Translations under genes and position numbers: made by a program
Notes under the pieces: generated by a model
Told to the model about the DNA's origin: nothing
The model's database searches: none
What the model saw: only the letters and a program-made list of their open reading frames with translations
Origin: an uncultured Clostridia bacterium
GTDB taxonomy: Bacteria; Bacillota; Clostridia; Oscillospirales; JAAYOS01
Length of the DNA: 6,008 nt
Direction of reading: 5' to 3'
NCBI GenBank assembly: GCA_944386395.1
Contig: CALXAZ010000194.1
Span: 1-6,008 of the forward strand
Part shown: in pieces, positions 1 to 4,478 of the stretch
How the letters are laid out: each line of letters begins with the position of its first letter
How positions within the stretch are numbered: position 1 is the stretch's first letter

Positions 1-32
1 CAGCTTAAACTCTTAGTATAGTGGTGGGTAAA

Positions 33-695
33 ATGACTGTAAACAGCACATTTAAGGTCGATGACAGGGTCCGCGCAATAATCGACCAGCTAAAGATCGA
101 CTATCCAGACGCAGAGTGCTCGCTCGATTACCGAAAGGACTACGAGCTTCTCTTTTCTGTACGCCTTGCCGCACAGTGTACCGACGCGCGTGTAAACATC
201 GTCACCGAGACCCTATTTAAGGTGTACCCTACCCTCGAGTCTTTTGCGGACGCTGATATCGAGGAGCTTGAAAACCAAGTGCGCCCAACGGGGTTTTTCC
301 GCATGAAAGCGCGCGATATCAAGGCCTCGGCGCGTATGCTGCTCGATGAATACGGTGGGAAGGTGCCAGACTCTATGGATGAGCTTCTAAGGCTCCCGGG
401 AGTCGGACGCAAAACTGCTAACCTTATCCTCGGAGACATATATGGCAAGCCCTCATATGTTTGCGACACCCATTGTATCCGCATCACTAACCTTCTTGGG
501 CTTGCAAGCGGGAAGGACCCCACAAAGGTCGAAATGCAGCTGCGCCAAACTATCCCCCCAGAGGAGTCAGGAGGATTTTGCCACAGAATGGTGCTACATG
601 GCAGAGCCGTCTGTATCGCCCGCAGACCGCAATGCGAAAAATGCTCTATTCGCAAATACTGCAAGCACTATCTTGATACCCATAACAACGACTAG
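33..695 (+). CDS. nth: Endonuclease III (DNA glycosylase/AP lyase)
   Basis: Base-excision-repair enzyme that removes oxidised pyrimidines from DNA and cuts the abasic site by beta-elimination; cytoplasmic. Numbering is from the ATG at 33 (220 aa; E. coli Nth is 211 aa). The helix-hairpin-helix LPGVGRKTA lies at about 121-129 and contains the catalytic Lys127. The catalytic Asp145 sits in CDTHCIRITN. The [4Fe-4S] cluster motif C-X6-C-X2-C-X5-C is complete at Cys194, 201, 204 and 210. An N-terminal AQCTDARVN block matches the family. An in-frame GTG lies at 21, but it has no Shine-Dalgarno sequence, whereas GGTGGG lies about 5 nt before the ATG at 33, so ATG 33 is preferred. All three plus-strand frames have a stop in the first 21 bases, so any upstream gene ends before this one. 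The gene is intact and is followed at once by an intrinsic terminator. Family assignment is very secure; only the start is uncertain. Confidence 0.97.
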   Translation: MTVNSTFKVDDRVRAIIDQLKIDYPDAECSLDYRKDYELLFSVRLAAQCTDARVNIVTETLFKVYPTLESFADADIEELENQVRPTGFFRMKARDIKASARMLLDEYGGKVPDSMDELLRLPGVGRKTANLILGDIYGKPSYVCDTHCIRITNLLGLASGKDPTKVEMQLRQTIPPEESGGFCHRMVLHGRAVCIARRPQCEKCSIRKYCKHYLDTHNND

Positions 696-703
696 CCCCA
701 TAT

Positions 704-733
704 GCCGGACATCAGTCCGGCTTTTTTATTTTT
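704..733 (+). terminator. Intrinsic terminator of nth
   Basis: A perfect 7-bp stem GCCGGAC/GTCCGGC (704-710 with 715-721) and the loop ATCA are followed directly by TTTTTTATTTTT. It begins 8 nt after the nth stop codon, a textbook rho-independent terminator. It separates nth from the small-protein cluster. Confidence 0.93.
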
Positions 734-737
734 AGCA

Positions 738-767
738 TTCACAACTCCGCCCCTTCCAGCATATGCT
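738..767 (+). promoter_or_regulatory. Possible sigmaA promoter for the small-protein cluster
   Basis: TTCACA (738-743, 5/6 match to the -35 consensus) is separated by 18 nt from TATGCT (762-767, 4/6 match to the -10 consensus). A promoter is expected here because a strong terminator lies just upstream and the next start codon is at 810. The -10 is weak, so the exact location is tentative. An alternative sigma factor such as a sporulation sigma is not excluded. Confidence 0.35.
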
Positions 768-809
768 TTAAGGAGATGGTTACTGGTAACATTTTGGAGG
801 TGGATATAT

Positions 810-1097
810 ATGCCAGACAACAATATCGAAGCGGCTGCCCGCGCGCTTCTCAACACCCCGCAGGGCTCAAAGGTGCTGTCCAACATCGACCAGCTAAAGG
901 CTTTTCTTGCTCGCCCCGAGGGGCAAAAGCTGCTTTCCTCACTTTCAGGCAGCAATGGCGACGTACTGAAACGTGCCGCCGCAGCAGCAGCGGACGGGGA
1001 CACCGAAAATGCCAAAAAACTGGCAGCTTCCCTTCTGTCTACTCCAGAGGGCATGCAGACGGCGAGGGTGCTTGCAGAAATGTTTAAGAAAAAATAA
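810..1097 (+). CDS. Small helical protein with three TPEG-like repeats, unknown function
   Basis: A 95-aa protein that I do not recognise. The start at ATG 810 is supported by a perfect ribosome site, TGGAGGTGG (795-803), 6 nt before it. An in-frame ATG at 702 lies in the nth terminator and is not credible. Three copies of one short motif are visible: LLNTPQGSKVL (13-23), FLARPEGQKLL (32-42) and LLSTPEGMQTA (75-85). Between the second and third copies lie a six-Ala run (56-61) and an acidic stretch. The protein ends in a basic MFKKK tail. The composition predicts mostly alpha helix; no signal peptide, membrane segment or cysteine is present. It is the first gene of a three-gene cluster, 48 nt before the next gene, which carries a fourth copy of the motif. 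Similar small Leu/Ala-rich proteins are, from memory, common as hypotheticals in Clostridia, but I assign no function. Confidence 0.85.
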   Translation: MPDNNIEAAARALLNTPQGSKVLSNIDQLKAFLARPEGQKLLSSLSGSNGDVLKRAAAAAADGDTENAKKLAASLLSTPEGMQTARVLAEMFKKK

Positions 1098-1100
1098 TCA

Positions 1101-1126
1101 GGACCGGCTCCCGGCGGAGCACGTCC
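1101..1126 (+). other. Intergenic RNA hairpin between the first two cluster genes
   Basis: GCTCC/GGAGC (1107-1111 with 1116-1120) closes a CGGC tetraloop. An outer GGAC/GTCC pair (1101-1104 with 1123-1126) flanks a 2x2 internal loop. There is no U-run afterwards, so it should not terminate. It ends just before the AAGGTG ribosome site (1130-1135) of the next gene. It could set relative expression, act as an mRNA-stabilising or processing site, or have no role. Confidence 0.5.
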
Positions 1127-1145
1127 GGAAAGGTGTCATACGATT

Positions 1146-1559
1146 ATGGACGAAGCCAGCAAAAAGCTTTCCGAGATATTATCCTCTTCTGAGGGACTGG
1201 ACAGCATAATGTCCGTGGTGAAAAGCCTGACCGGCTCGCCGGCAGCTCCGCCGGAGGATGGTCAGGACAGCAGTGTGACCTCAGCTCCCAGCCAATCACC
1301 TTCCCTTCCGATATCTATACCAGAGGGATTCGACCTGTCAGCCCTTTCAAAGCTCGATCCACGCTTTGCTTCCGCTGCTATGGGCATATTAAGGGACCTC
1401 ACTGCCGACGATGAAAAAACAAAGCTGCTCTATGCACTAAAACCGCATCTCCCTGGAGACAAGCGCGGCAAAGTGGATAAAGCAGCTCAGATACTCCGTA
1501 TTTCAAAATCTATACGTACACTGCTGAATAGCCGGGGAGGTGCAAGCAACAATGTATAG
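1146..1559 (+). CDS. Hypothetical protein with TPEG-like N-terminus and basic helical C-terminal domain
   Basis: A 137-aa protein, not recognised. ATG 1146 is preceded by AAGGTG about 10 nt upstream, a moderate ribosome site. Three parts can be seen. Residues 1-29 form a helix carrying ILSSSEGLDSI (11-21), which resembles the repeats of the preceding protein. Residues 31-58 are a Pro/Ser-rich, probably disordered linker. Residues 64-128 form a predicted helical domain with LLYALKPHLP (94-103) followed by a strongly basic segment, DKRGKVDKAAQILRISKSIR (105-124). No signal peptide, membrane segment or cysteine is present. The last 8 nt overlap the start of the next gene. The C-terminal pattern (LxALKPxL...R..KxDKAxxIxRxxK) resembles a recurrent clostridial hypothetical protein that I recall only by pattern, so its role is left open. 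The basic helix could bind nucleic acid or acidic membrane lipid; that is speculation. Confidence 0.85.
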   Translation: MDEASKKLSEILSSSEGLDSIMSVVKSLTGSPAAPPEDGQDSSVTSAPSQSPSLPISIPEGFDLSALSKLDPRFASAAMGILRDLTADDEKTKLLYALKPHLPGDKRGKVDKAAQILRISKSIRTLLNSRGGASNNV

Positions 1560-1830
1560 CCGTTACTATCCGGAAGAAAGCTCACATGAAGGCTTTATCC
1601 CAGCATCATACAGCTCCGAAGCCCCATCGCTTTCGGAGGTACATGAGGTAAAAGCCCCCGAAGAGCCTTCCTCCCTGCCCGGAAAGCTATTTTCGGGCTT
1701 CAGCCTGCAAAACCTGGATCTTGGCGACATACTCCTTATAGCAATAGTCTTTCTGCTGCTTATGGAGGACGGGGCGGATACCACCGATCTGCTCATCGTG
1801 GCAGCGCTGGTCTTTCTTCTCGGATTTTGA
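1552..1830 (+). CDS. Small protein with C-terminal hydrophobic hairpin, unknown function
   Basis: A 92-aa protein, not recognised. ATG 1552 is chosen over the in-frame GTG 1540 because that GTG is itself part of the ribosome site GGGGAGGTG (1534-1542). The start overlaps the end of the previous gene by 8 nt, which suggests translational coupling. Residues 1-45 are Tyr/Ser/Pro/Glu-rich and probably unstructured (MYSRYYPEES start). Residues 60-71 and 80-92 are two hydrophobic segments joined by the acidic turn EDGADTTD (72-79), and the chain ends in LLGF with no cytoplasmic tail. Each segment has only 12-13 residues, short for an ordinary transmembrane helix, so a re-entrant hairpin, peripheral membrane anchor or oligomerising hydrophobic core is possible. 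Both segments begin with Asp and contain VFLL, suggesting an internal duplication. The gene closes the cluster just before a terminator. Confidence 0.82.
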   Translation: MYSRYYPEESSHEGFIPASYSSEAPSLSEVHEVKAPEEPSSLPGKLFSGFSLQNLDLGDILLIAIVFLLLMEDGADTTDLLIVAALVFLLGF

Positions 1831-1831
1831 C

Positions 1832-1854
1832 AAAGCACCCCTCGGGGTGCTTTT
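1832..1854 (+). terminator. Terminator between convergent small-protein cluster and serA
   Basis: AAAGCACCCC (1832-1841) pairs with GGGGTGCTTT (1844-1853), and in practice the CTCG tetraloop forms. On the plus strand it is followed by TTTTCACTTT. It starts 2 nt after the cluster's last stop codon and touches the serA stop codon (1854-1856, minus strand). On the minus strand the U-run is only three long, so it may work less well for serA, although no other serA terminator is visible. Confidence 0.85.
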
Positions 1855-3014
1855 CACTTTATTACGCGCCCCCTTACCACACCATCTATCCTCTCGATAT
1901 CCCCCATATCGATCCTGTTAGCGTCGCCAATGATGTCAAATATTGTATATGCCATATCCTTTTTTGATTTATTGAGCATGTTCTCAATATTCAATCCCGC
2001 TTCTGCCACCTTTGCCGATATCTGAGAAAGCATATTGGGAACATTTTTATGTATCACCGTTATCCTTGCCTCTCCGCTCCGTGGCATCTCGGCGTCTGGA
2101 AGGTTTACCGAGTTTCTGACATTCCCATTTTCGAGGTAATCTGTCAGCTCCTCCGCTGCCATCCTTGCACAGTTGTCCTCCGACTCGGGTGTGGATGCCC
2201 CCAAATGCGGGAATATGATTATATTTTCCTCTCCTATGAGCTCAGGGCAGGCAAAATCGGTGACATAGCACGAAACCTTGCCCGAGCGCACTGCCTCTTT
2301 TATATCCTCATTGTTGACAAGCCCTCCGCGGGAGATATTGATTATACGCACACCTTCCCGCATTTTGCCTATCGCTTCAGCATTTATCATGTTTGCTGTG
2401 CTGTTGTTGAGCGGGACATGGATAGTAATGAAGTCGCAGCTGGAAAAGATATCAGAGATATTGCTTACATGGTTTATCCTGCGAGAAAGCTTTATCGCCG
2501 CCTCTACCGAGAGAAACGGGTCGTACCCATACACCGTCATCCCAAGGTCTGCCGCGGCATTTGCCACCAGCACCCCTATCGCTCCCAGCCCTATCACGCC
2601 GAGCTTTTTCCCCAATATCTCAGGACCGGAAAATTGCCCTTTCCCTTTCTCCGCAAGAGCTTCCGTATCCTGCGTCGTGTCGAGACCTGACACCCAGTTT
2701 ACCGCCGGGATAACCTTTCGGCAGGAGAGCAGTATCGAAAGAATCACATGCTCTTTTACCGCGTTCGCATTTGCCCCTGGTGTGTTGAAAACAGCTATCC
2801 CTGCCTCACTGCACCTCTCCACTGGGATATTGTTGACACCAGCCCCCGCGCGCGCTATCGCCTTCAGGCTGTGCGGGAATTCTTCATCGTGCAGCGAGGC
2901 AGAACGGACAAGTATCGCGTCAGCGTCCTCCACATCTTCACCACAGATGTATCCCTCTCCAAAGACCTCAAGCCCCAGTGGAGATATTTTGTTCATAGTT
3001 TTTATCTTAAACAT
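1854..3014 (-). CDS. serA: D-3-phosphoglycerate dehydrogenase, short ACT-domain form
   Basis: Oxidises 3-phosphoglycerate to 3-phosphohydroxypyruvate with NAD+, the first step of serine synthesis; cytoplasmic. Numbering is for the 386-aa protein from ATG 3014. The N-terminal substrate-domain motif is ARAGAGVNNIPV (54-65). The Rossmann dinucleotide motif GLGAIG lies at 142-147 with the NAD-selecting region ending in YDP (164-166). Active-site Arg229 is in NISRGGLVNN, and His270 is in PHLGAST. Glu258 in CPELIG is the likely catalytic Glu. The C-terminal ACT domain spans about 317-386, typically the serine-sensing module. The intervening ASB domain of long SerA forms is absent. A longer frame from TTG 3026 is possible, but that TTG is part of the Shine-Dalgarno (TTGGAGGAAAATATG), so ATG 3014 is correct. 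The gene lies 24 nt downstream of serC in the same operon. Confidence 0.95.
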   Translation of the reverse strand: MFKIKTMNKISPLGLEVFGEGYICGEDVEDADAILVRSASLHDEEFPHSLKAIARAGAGVNNIPVERCSEAGIAVFNTPGANANAVKEHVILSILLSCRKVIPAVNWVSGLDTTQDTEALAEKGKGQFSGPEILGKKLGVIGLGAIGVLVANAAADLGMTVYGYDPFLSVEAAIKLSRRINHVSNISDIFSSCDFITIHVPLNNSTANMINAEAIGKMREGVRIINISRGGLVNNEDIKEAVRSGKVSCYVTDFACPELIGEENIIIFPHLGASTPESEDNCARMAAEELTDYLENGNVRNSVNLPDAEMPRSGEARITVIHKNVPNMLSQISAKVAEAGLNIENMLNKSKKDMAYTIFDIIGDANRIDMGDIERIDGVVRGRVIK

Positions 3015-3018
3015 ATTT

Positions 3019-3024
3019 TCCTCC
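3019..3024 (-). promoter_or_regulatory. Ribosome binding site that fixes the serA start
   Basis: GGAGGA lies 4 nt before ATG 3014 on the minus strand. It overlaps the alternative TTG codon at 3026-3024, which rules that codon out as a practical start. A second AGGAG (3031-3035) lies farther upstream in the serC-serA gap. Confidence 0.85.
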
Positions 3025-3038
3025 AAATTTCTCCTAAA

Positions 3039-4121
3039 TCAGTTCTCCTCTTCAAATTTCTCCATAAATTCTACCAGACGCTCAACGCCTTCACGCGGCA
3101 TCGCGTTATATATCGAAGCCCTCATCCCGCCGACAGAGCGGTGCCCTTTCAGATTTACAAGCCCCGCCGTCTCCGCCTCGGCGACAAACTTCTTGTCAAG
3201 CTGAGCGTCCCCGGTGGCGAAAGTCACATTCATCGTTGAGCGGAATTCCTTCTGCACTGTTGATTTGAAGAGCTTTGAACTGTCCAGACAGCTGTAGAGC
3301 AGCCCTGCCTTCTCCCTGTTCCGCTCCGCCATGGCGGCAAGACCTCCTATATCGTCCCTTATCCACTCAAGCACCAGCTTGCAGATATATATGGGATATG
3401 TGGGCGGAGTATTATACATCGAGCCGTTGTCTGCCATCACCTTGTAGTCAAACATCACCGGCGTGCCCTGGCGCGCCTTCCCTATCATATCCTCACGCAC
3501 TATCACAACCGTCAGCCCCGCCGGAGCCATATTCTTCTGCGCGCCTGCATATATCAGCGCAAATTTGCTCACGTCAAACGGCTCCGAAAGTATATATGAC
3601 GACATATCTGCAACCAGCGGTATATCTCCCGTATCCGGCGCCTCGAGAAACCTCGTTCCAAAAATAGTATTATTGTAGCAAATATGTACATAATCTGCAT
3701 CTTTATCAAATGTATCCGCACATGTCTGCGGTATATAGCTGAAATTCCTGTCCTTGCTCGACGCTGCCACGCGCACATCCCCAAATTTCTGCGCCTCCTG
3801 ATAAGCCTTTTCAGAAAACTGTCCCGTCAGCATGTAGTCCGCCTTTCCGGAACCATTCATCAAATTCATCGGAACCATCGCAAACTGGGACGAAGCCCCT
3901 CCCTGCATGAAAAGCACCTTATAGCTGTCCGGAATACCCATCGTCTCTCTCAGCAGCGCTTCACACGACTCGATGATCTCCTCATAAACTGCCGAGCGAT
4001 GGCTCATCTCCATGACTGACTGACCGCTGCCATTATAGTCCAGCATCTCCCCGGCAGCTCTCTTCAAAACAGCTTCCGGAAGCATTGACGGTCCCGCCGA
4101 AAAATTGAACACCTTGCGCAT
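3039..4121 (-). CDS. serC: Phosphoserine aminotransferase
   Basis: PLP enzyme that transfers the amino group of glutamate to 3-phosphohydroxypyruvate, giving phosphoserine (step two of serine synthesis); in many bacteria it also serves pyridoxal-phosphate synthesis. At 360 aa it matches the usual length (E. coli 362). Visible features are the N-terminal NFSAGPSMLP (6-15), the cofactor-phosphate loop GGASSQF (74-80), the PLP-ring Asp172 in ADMSSYILSE, the Schiff-base Lys196 in YAGAQKNMAPAG, and the C-terminal GHRSVGGMRASIYNAMP (326-342) with the substrate-binding Arg/His. Start ATG 4121 has AAAGGAG (4131-4137) 9 nt upstream. It is the first gene of the operon, followed by serA after a 24-nt gap. 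Transcription should begin about 85 nt upstream. The gene is intact, with no unusual residues. A phosphoserine phosphatase must be encoded elsewhere. Confidence 0.97.
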   Translation of the reverse strand: MRKVFNFSAGPSMLPEAVLKRAAGEMLDYNGSGQSVMEMSHRSAVYEEIIESCEALLRETMGIPDSYKVLFMQGGASSQFAMVPMNLMNGSGKADYMLTGQFSEKAYQEAQKFGDVRVAASSKDRNFSYIPQTCADTFDKDADYVHICYNNTIFGTRFLEAPDTGDIPLVADMSSYILSEPFDVSKFALIYAGAQKNMAPAGLTVVIVREDMIGKARQGTPVMFDYKVMADNGSMYNTPPTYPIYICKLVLEWIRDDIGGLAAMAERNREKAGLLYSCLDSSKLFKSTVQKEFRSTMNVTFATGDAQLDKKFVAEAETAGLVNLKGHRSVGGMRASIYNAMPREGVERLVEFMEKFEEEN

Positions 4122-4213
4122 TTGTCTTTGCTCCTTTCATTACATGGACATTTGTTTTTCTGGGGAGGACACCAAAAAGTATAAAAACCCCAATAAAAAA
4201 TATTTTTTTTAAA

Positions 4214-4242
4214 ATGATATCCCAGATTGTCGCCTCAGTCAA
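4214..4242 (-). promoter_or_regulatory. sigmaA promoter of the serC-serA operon
   Basis: On the minus strand TTGACT (4242-4237) is followed by a 17-nt spacer and TATCAT (4219-4214), each 5/6 to consensus at the ideal spacing. The upstream DNA is very AT-rich and could act as an UP element. Transcription would start near 4207, leaving a leader of about 85 nt before the serC ATG. Confidence 0.8.
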
Positions 4243-4244
4243 CC

Positions 4245-4294
4245 ATTTTATCGCACACAAAAGATTTTGATAACTATTTAACATATTTTATCAC
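4245..4294 (-). repeat. Pair of 10-bp direct repeats upstream of the ser promoter
   Basis: Plus-strand ATTTTATCGC (4245-4254) and ATTTTATCAC (4285-4294) differ at one base and are exactly 40 bp apart, about four helical turns. The proximal copy ends 3 bp from the -35 box. The arrangement suits a regulator binding two sites on one face of the DNA, but the AT-rich background makes chance repeats easier. Confidence 0.35.
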
Positions 4295-4327
4295 TTTAAA
4301 TCGTTAAAATATATTTAAATTACCAGA

Positions 4328-4410
4328 CACCTCTGTGCATGGCGCCGCCTCTCGCATCTGACGCGGGAGTATCCCCCTCTCAGCTATATTCTATTTCCCG
4401 CACAGAGGTG
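4328..4410. repeat. 83-bp element bounded by perfect 11-bp inverted repeats
   Basis: CACCTCTGTGC (4328-4338) and its exact reverse complement GCACAGAGGTG (4400-4410) enclose 61 nt. Inside, CTCTCGC (4349-4355) pairs with GCGGGAG (4363-4369) around a 7-nt loop with one G-U pair, so a two-level RNA or DNA fold is possible. GGCGCC (4341-4346) is a palindrome. The element is visibly richer in GC than the AT-rich DNA on its serC side. It has no U-run, so it is not a terminator. It could be a structured RNA, an operator pair, or a small degenerate mobile element. Confidence 0.6.
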
Positions 4411-4428
4411 CATATCCCACACACAATA

Positions 4429-4460
4429 AAGCTCCCCCGCACGCATGCACAGGGGAGCTT
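4429..4460 (-). terminator. Intrinsic terminator of the oxidoreductase gene
   Basis: AAGCTCCCC (4429-4437) pairs perfectly with GGGGAGCTT (4452-4460) around a 14-nt loop that can extend the stem with G-U pairs. On the minus strand the stem is followed by TATTGTG, so together with its paired bases the run reads CTTTATT. It starts 18 nt after the oxidoreductase stop codon, as expected for a rho-independent terminator, although the U-tract is short. Confidence 0.82.
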
Positions 4461-4478
4461 CAGGTAGTATTACATCAC

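Larger units (their letters stand above)
4122..4478. other. 357-bp spacer between the oxidoreductase gene and serC
   Basis: No gene is credible here. In minus-strand order it holds the oxidoreductase terminator (4429-4460), an 83-bp GC-richer inverted-repeat element (4328-4410), and an AT-rich block (about 4245-4325) with two related 10-bp direct repeats. After these come the serC promoter (4214-4242) and an 85-nt serC leader. At the predicted start point lies the 14-bp palindrome AAAAAATATTTTTT (4195-4208). No T-box sequence, SAM, glycine, lysine or TPP riboswitch core was recognised in the leader. Confidence 0.8.

Noticed and set aside
140..664. 174-codon open frame on the minus strand opposite nth
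   Set aside because: It is a shadow of the nth reading frame with arbitrary composition; nth itself has all catalytic and cluster residues.
702..809. Upstream extension of the first cluster gene to ATG 702
   Set aside because: That ATG is inside the nth terminator hairpin, while ATG 810 has a perfect ribosome site.
776..1087. 103-codon plus-strand frame with AAGGAG immediately before its ATG
   Set aside because: The spacing between AAGGAG and the ATG is zero. The frame overlaps the better-supported 95-aa gene entirely and its translation is Arg/Cys-rich shadow sequence.
2278..3204. 308-codon open frame on the plus strand antisense to serA and the end of serC
   Set aside because: It lies opposite two well-recognised genes and spans their boundary. 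Its Ser/Pro/Ala-rich translation has no domain pattern and it has no ribosome site.
4122..4207. T-box or other amino-acid-responsive leader before serC
   Set aside because: The leader is only about 85 nt, with no T-box sequence (TGGNACCGCG), no specifier stem and no terminator hairpin.
4033..4284. 83-codon minus-strand frame overlapping the serC start in another frame
   Set aside because: It runs through the serC promoter and leader, and its best internal ATG (4140) overlaps the serC ribosome site. It would conflict with the clear serC start.
4371..4400. CTGAGA string on the minus strand suggestive of a TPP riboswitch
   Set aside because: The second conserved TPP block (ACCTGATCTGGATAATGCCAGCG-like) is missing and the surrounding pairing does not match.
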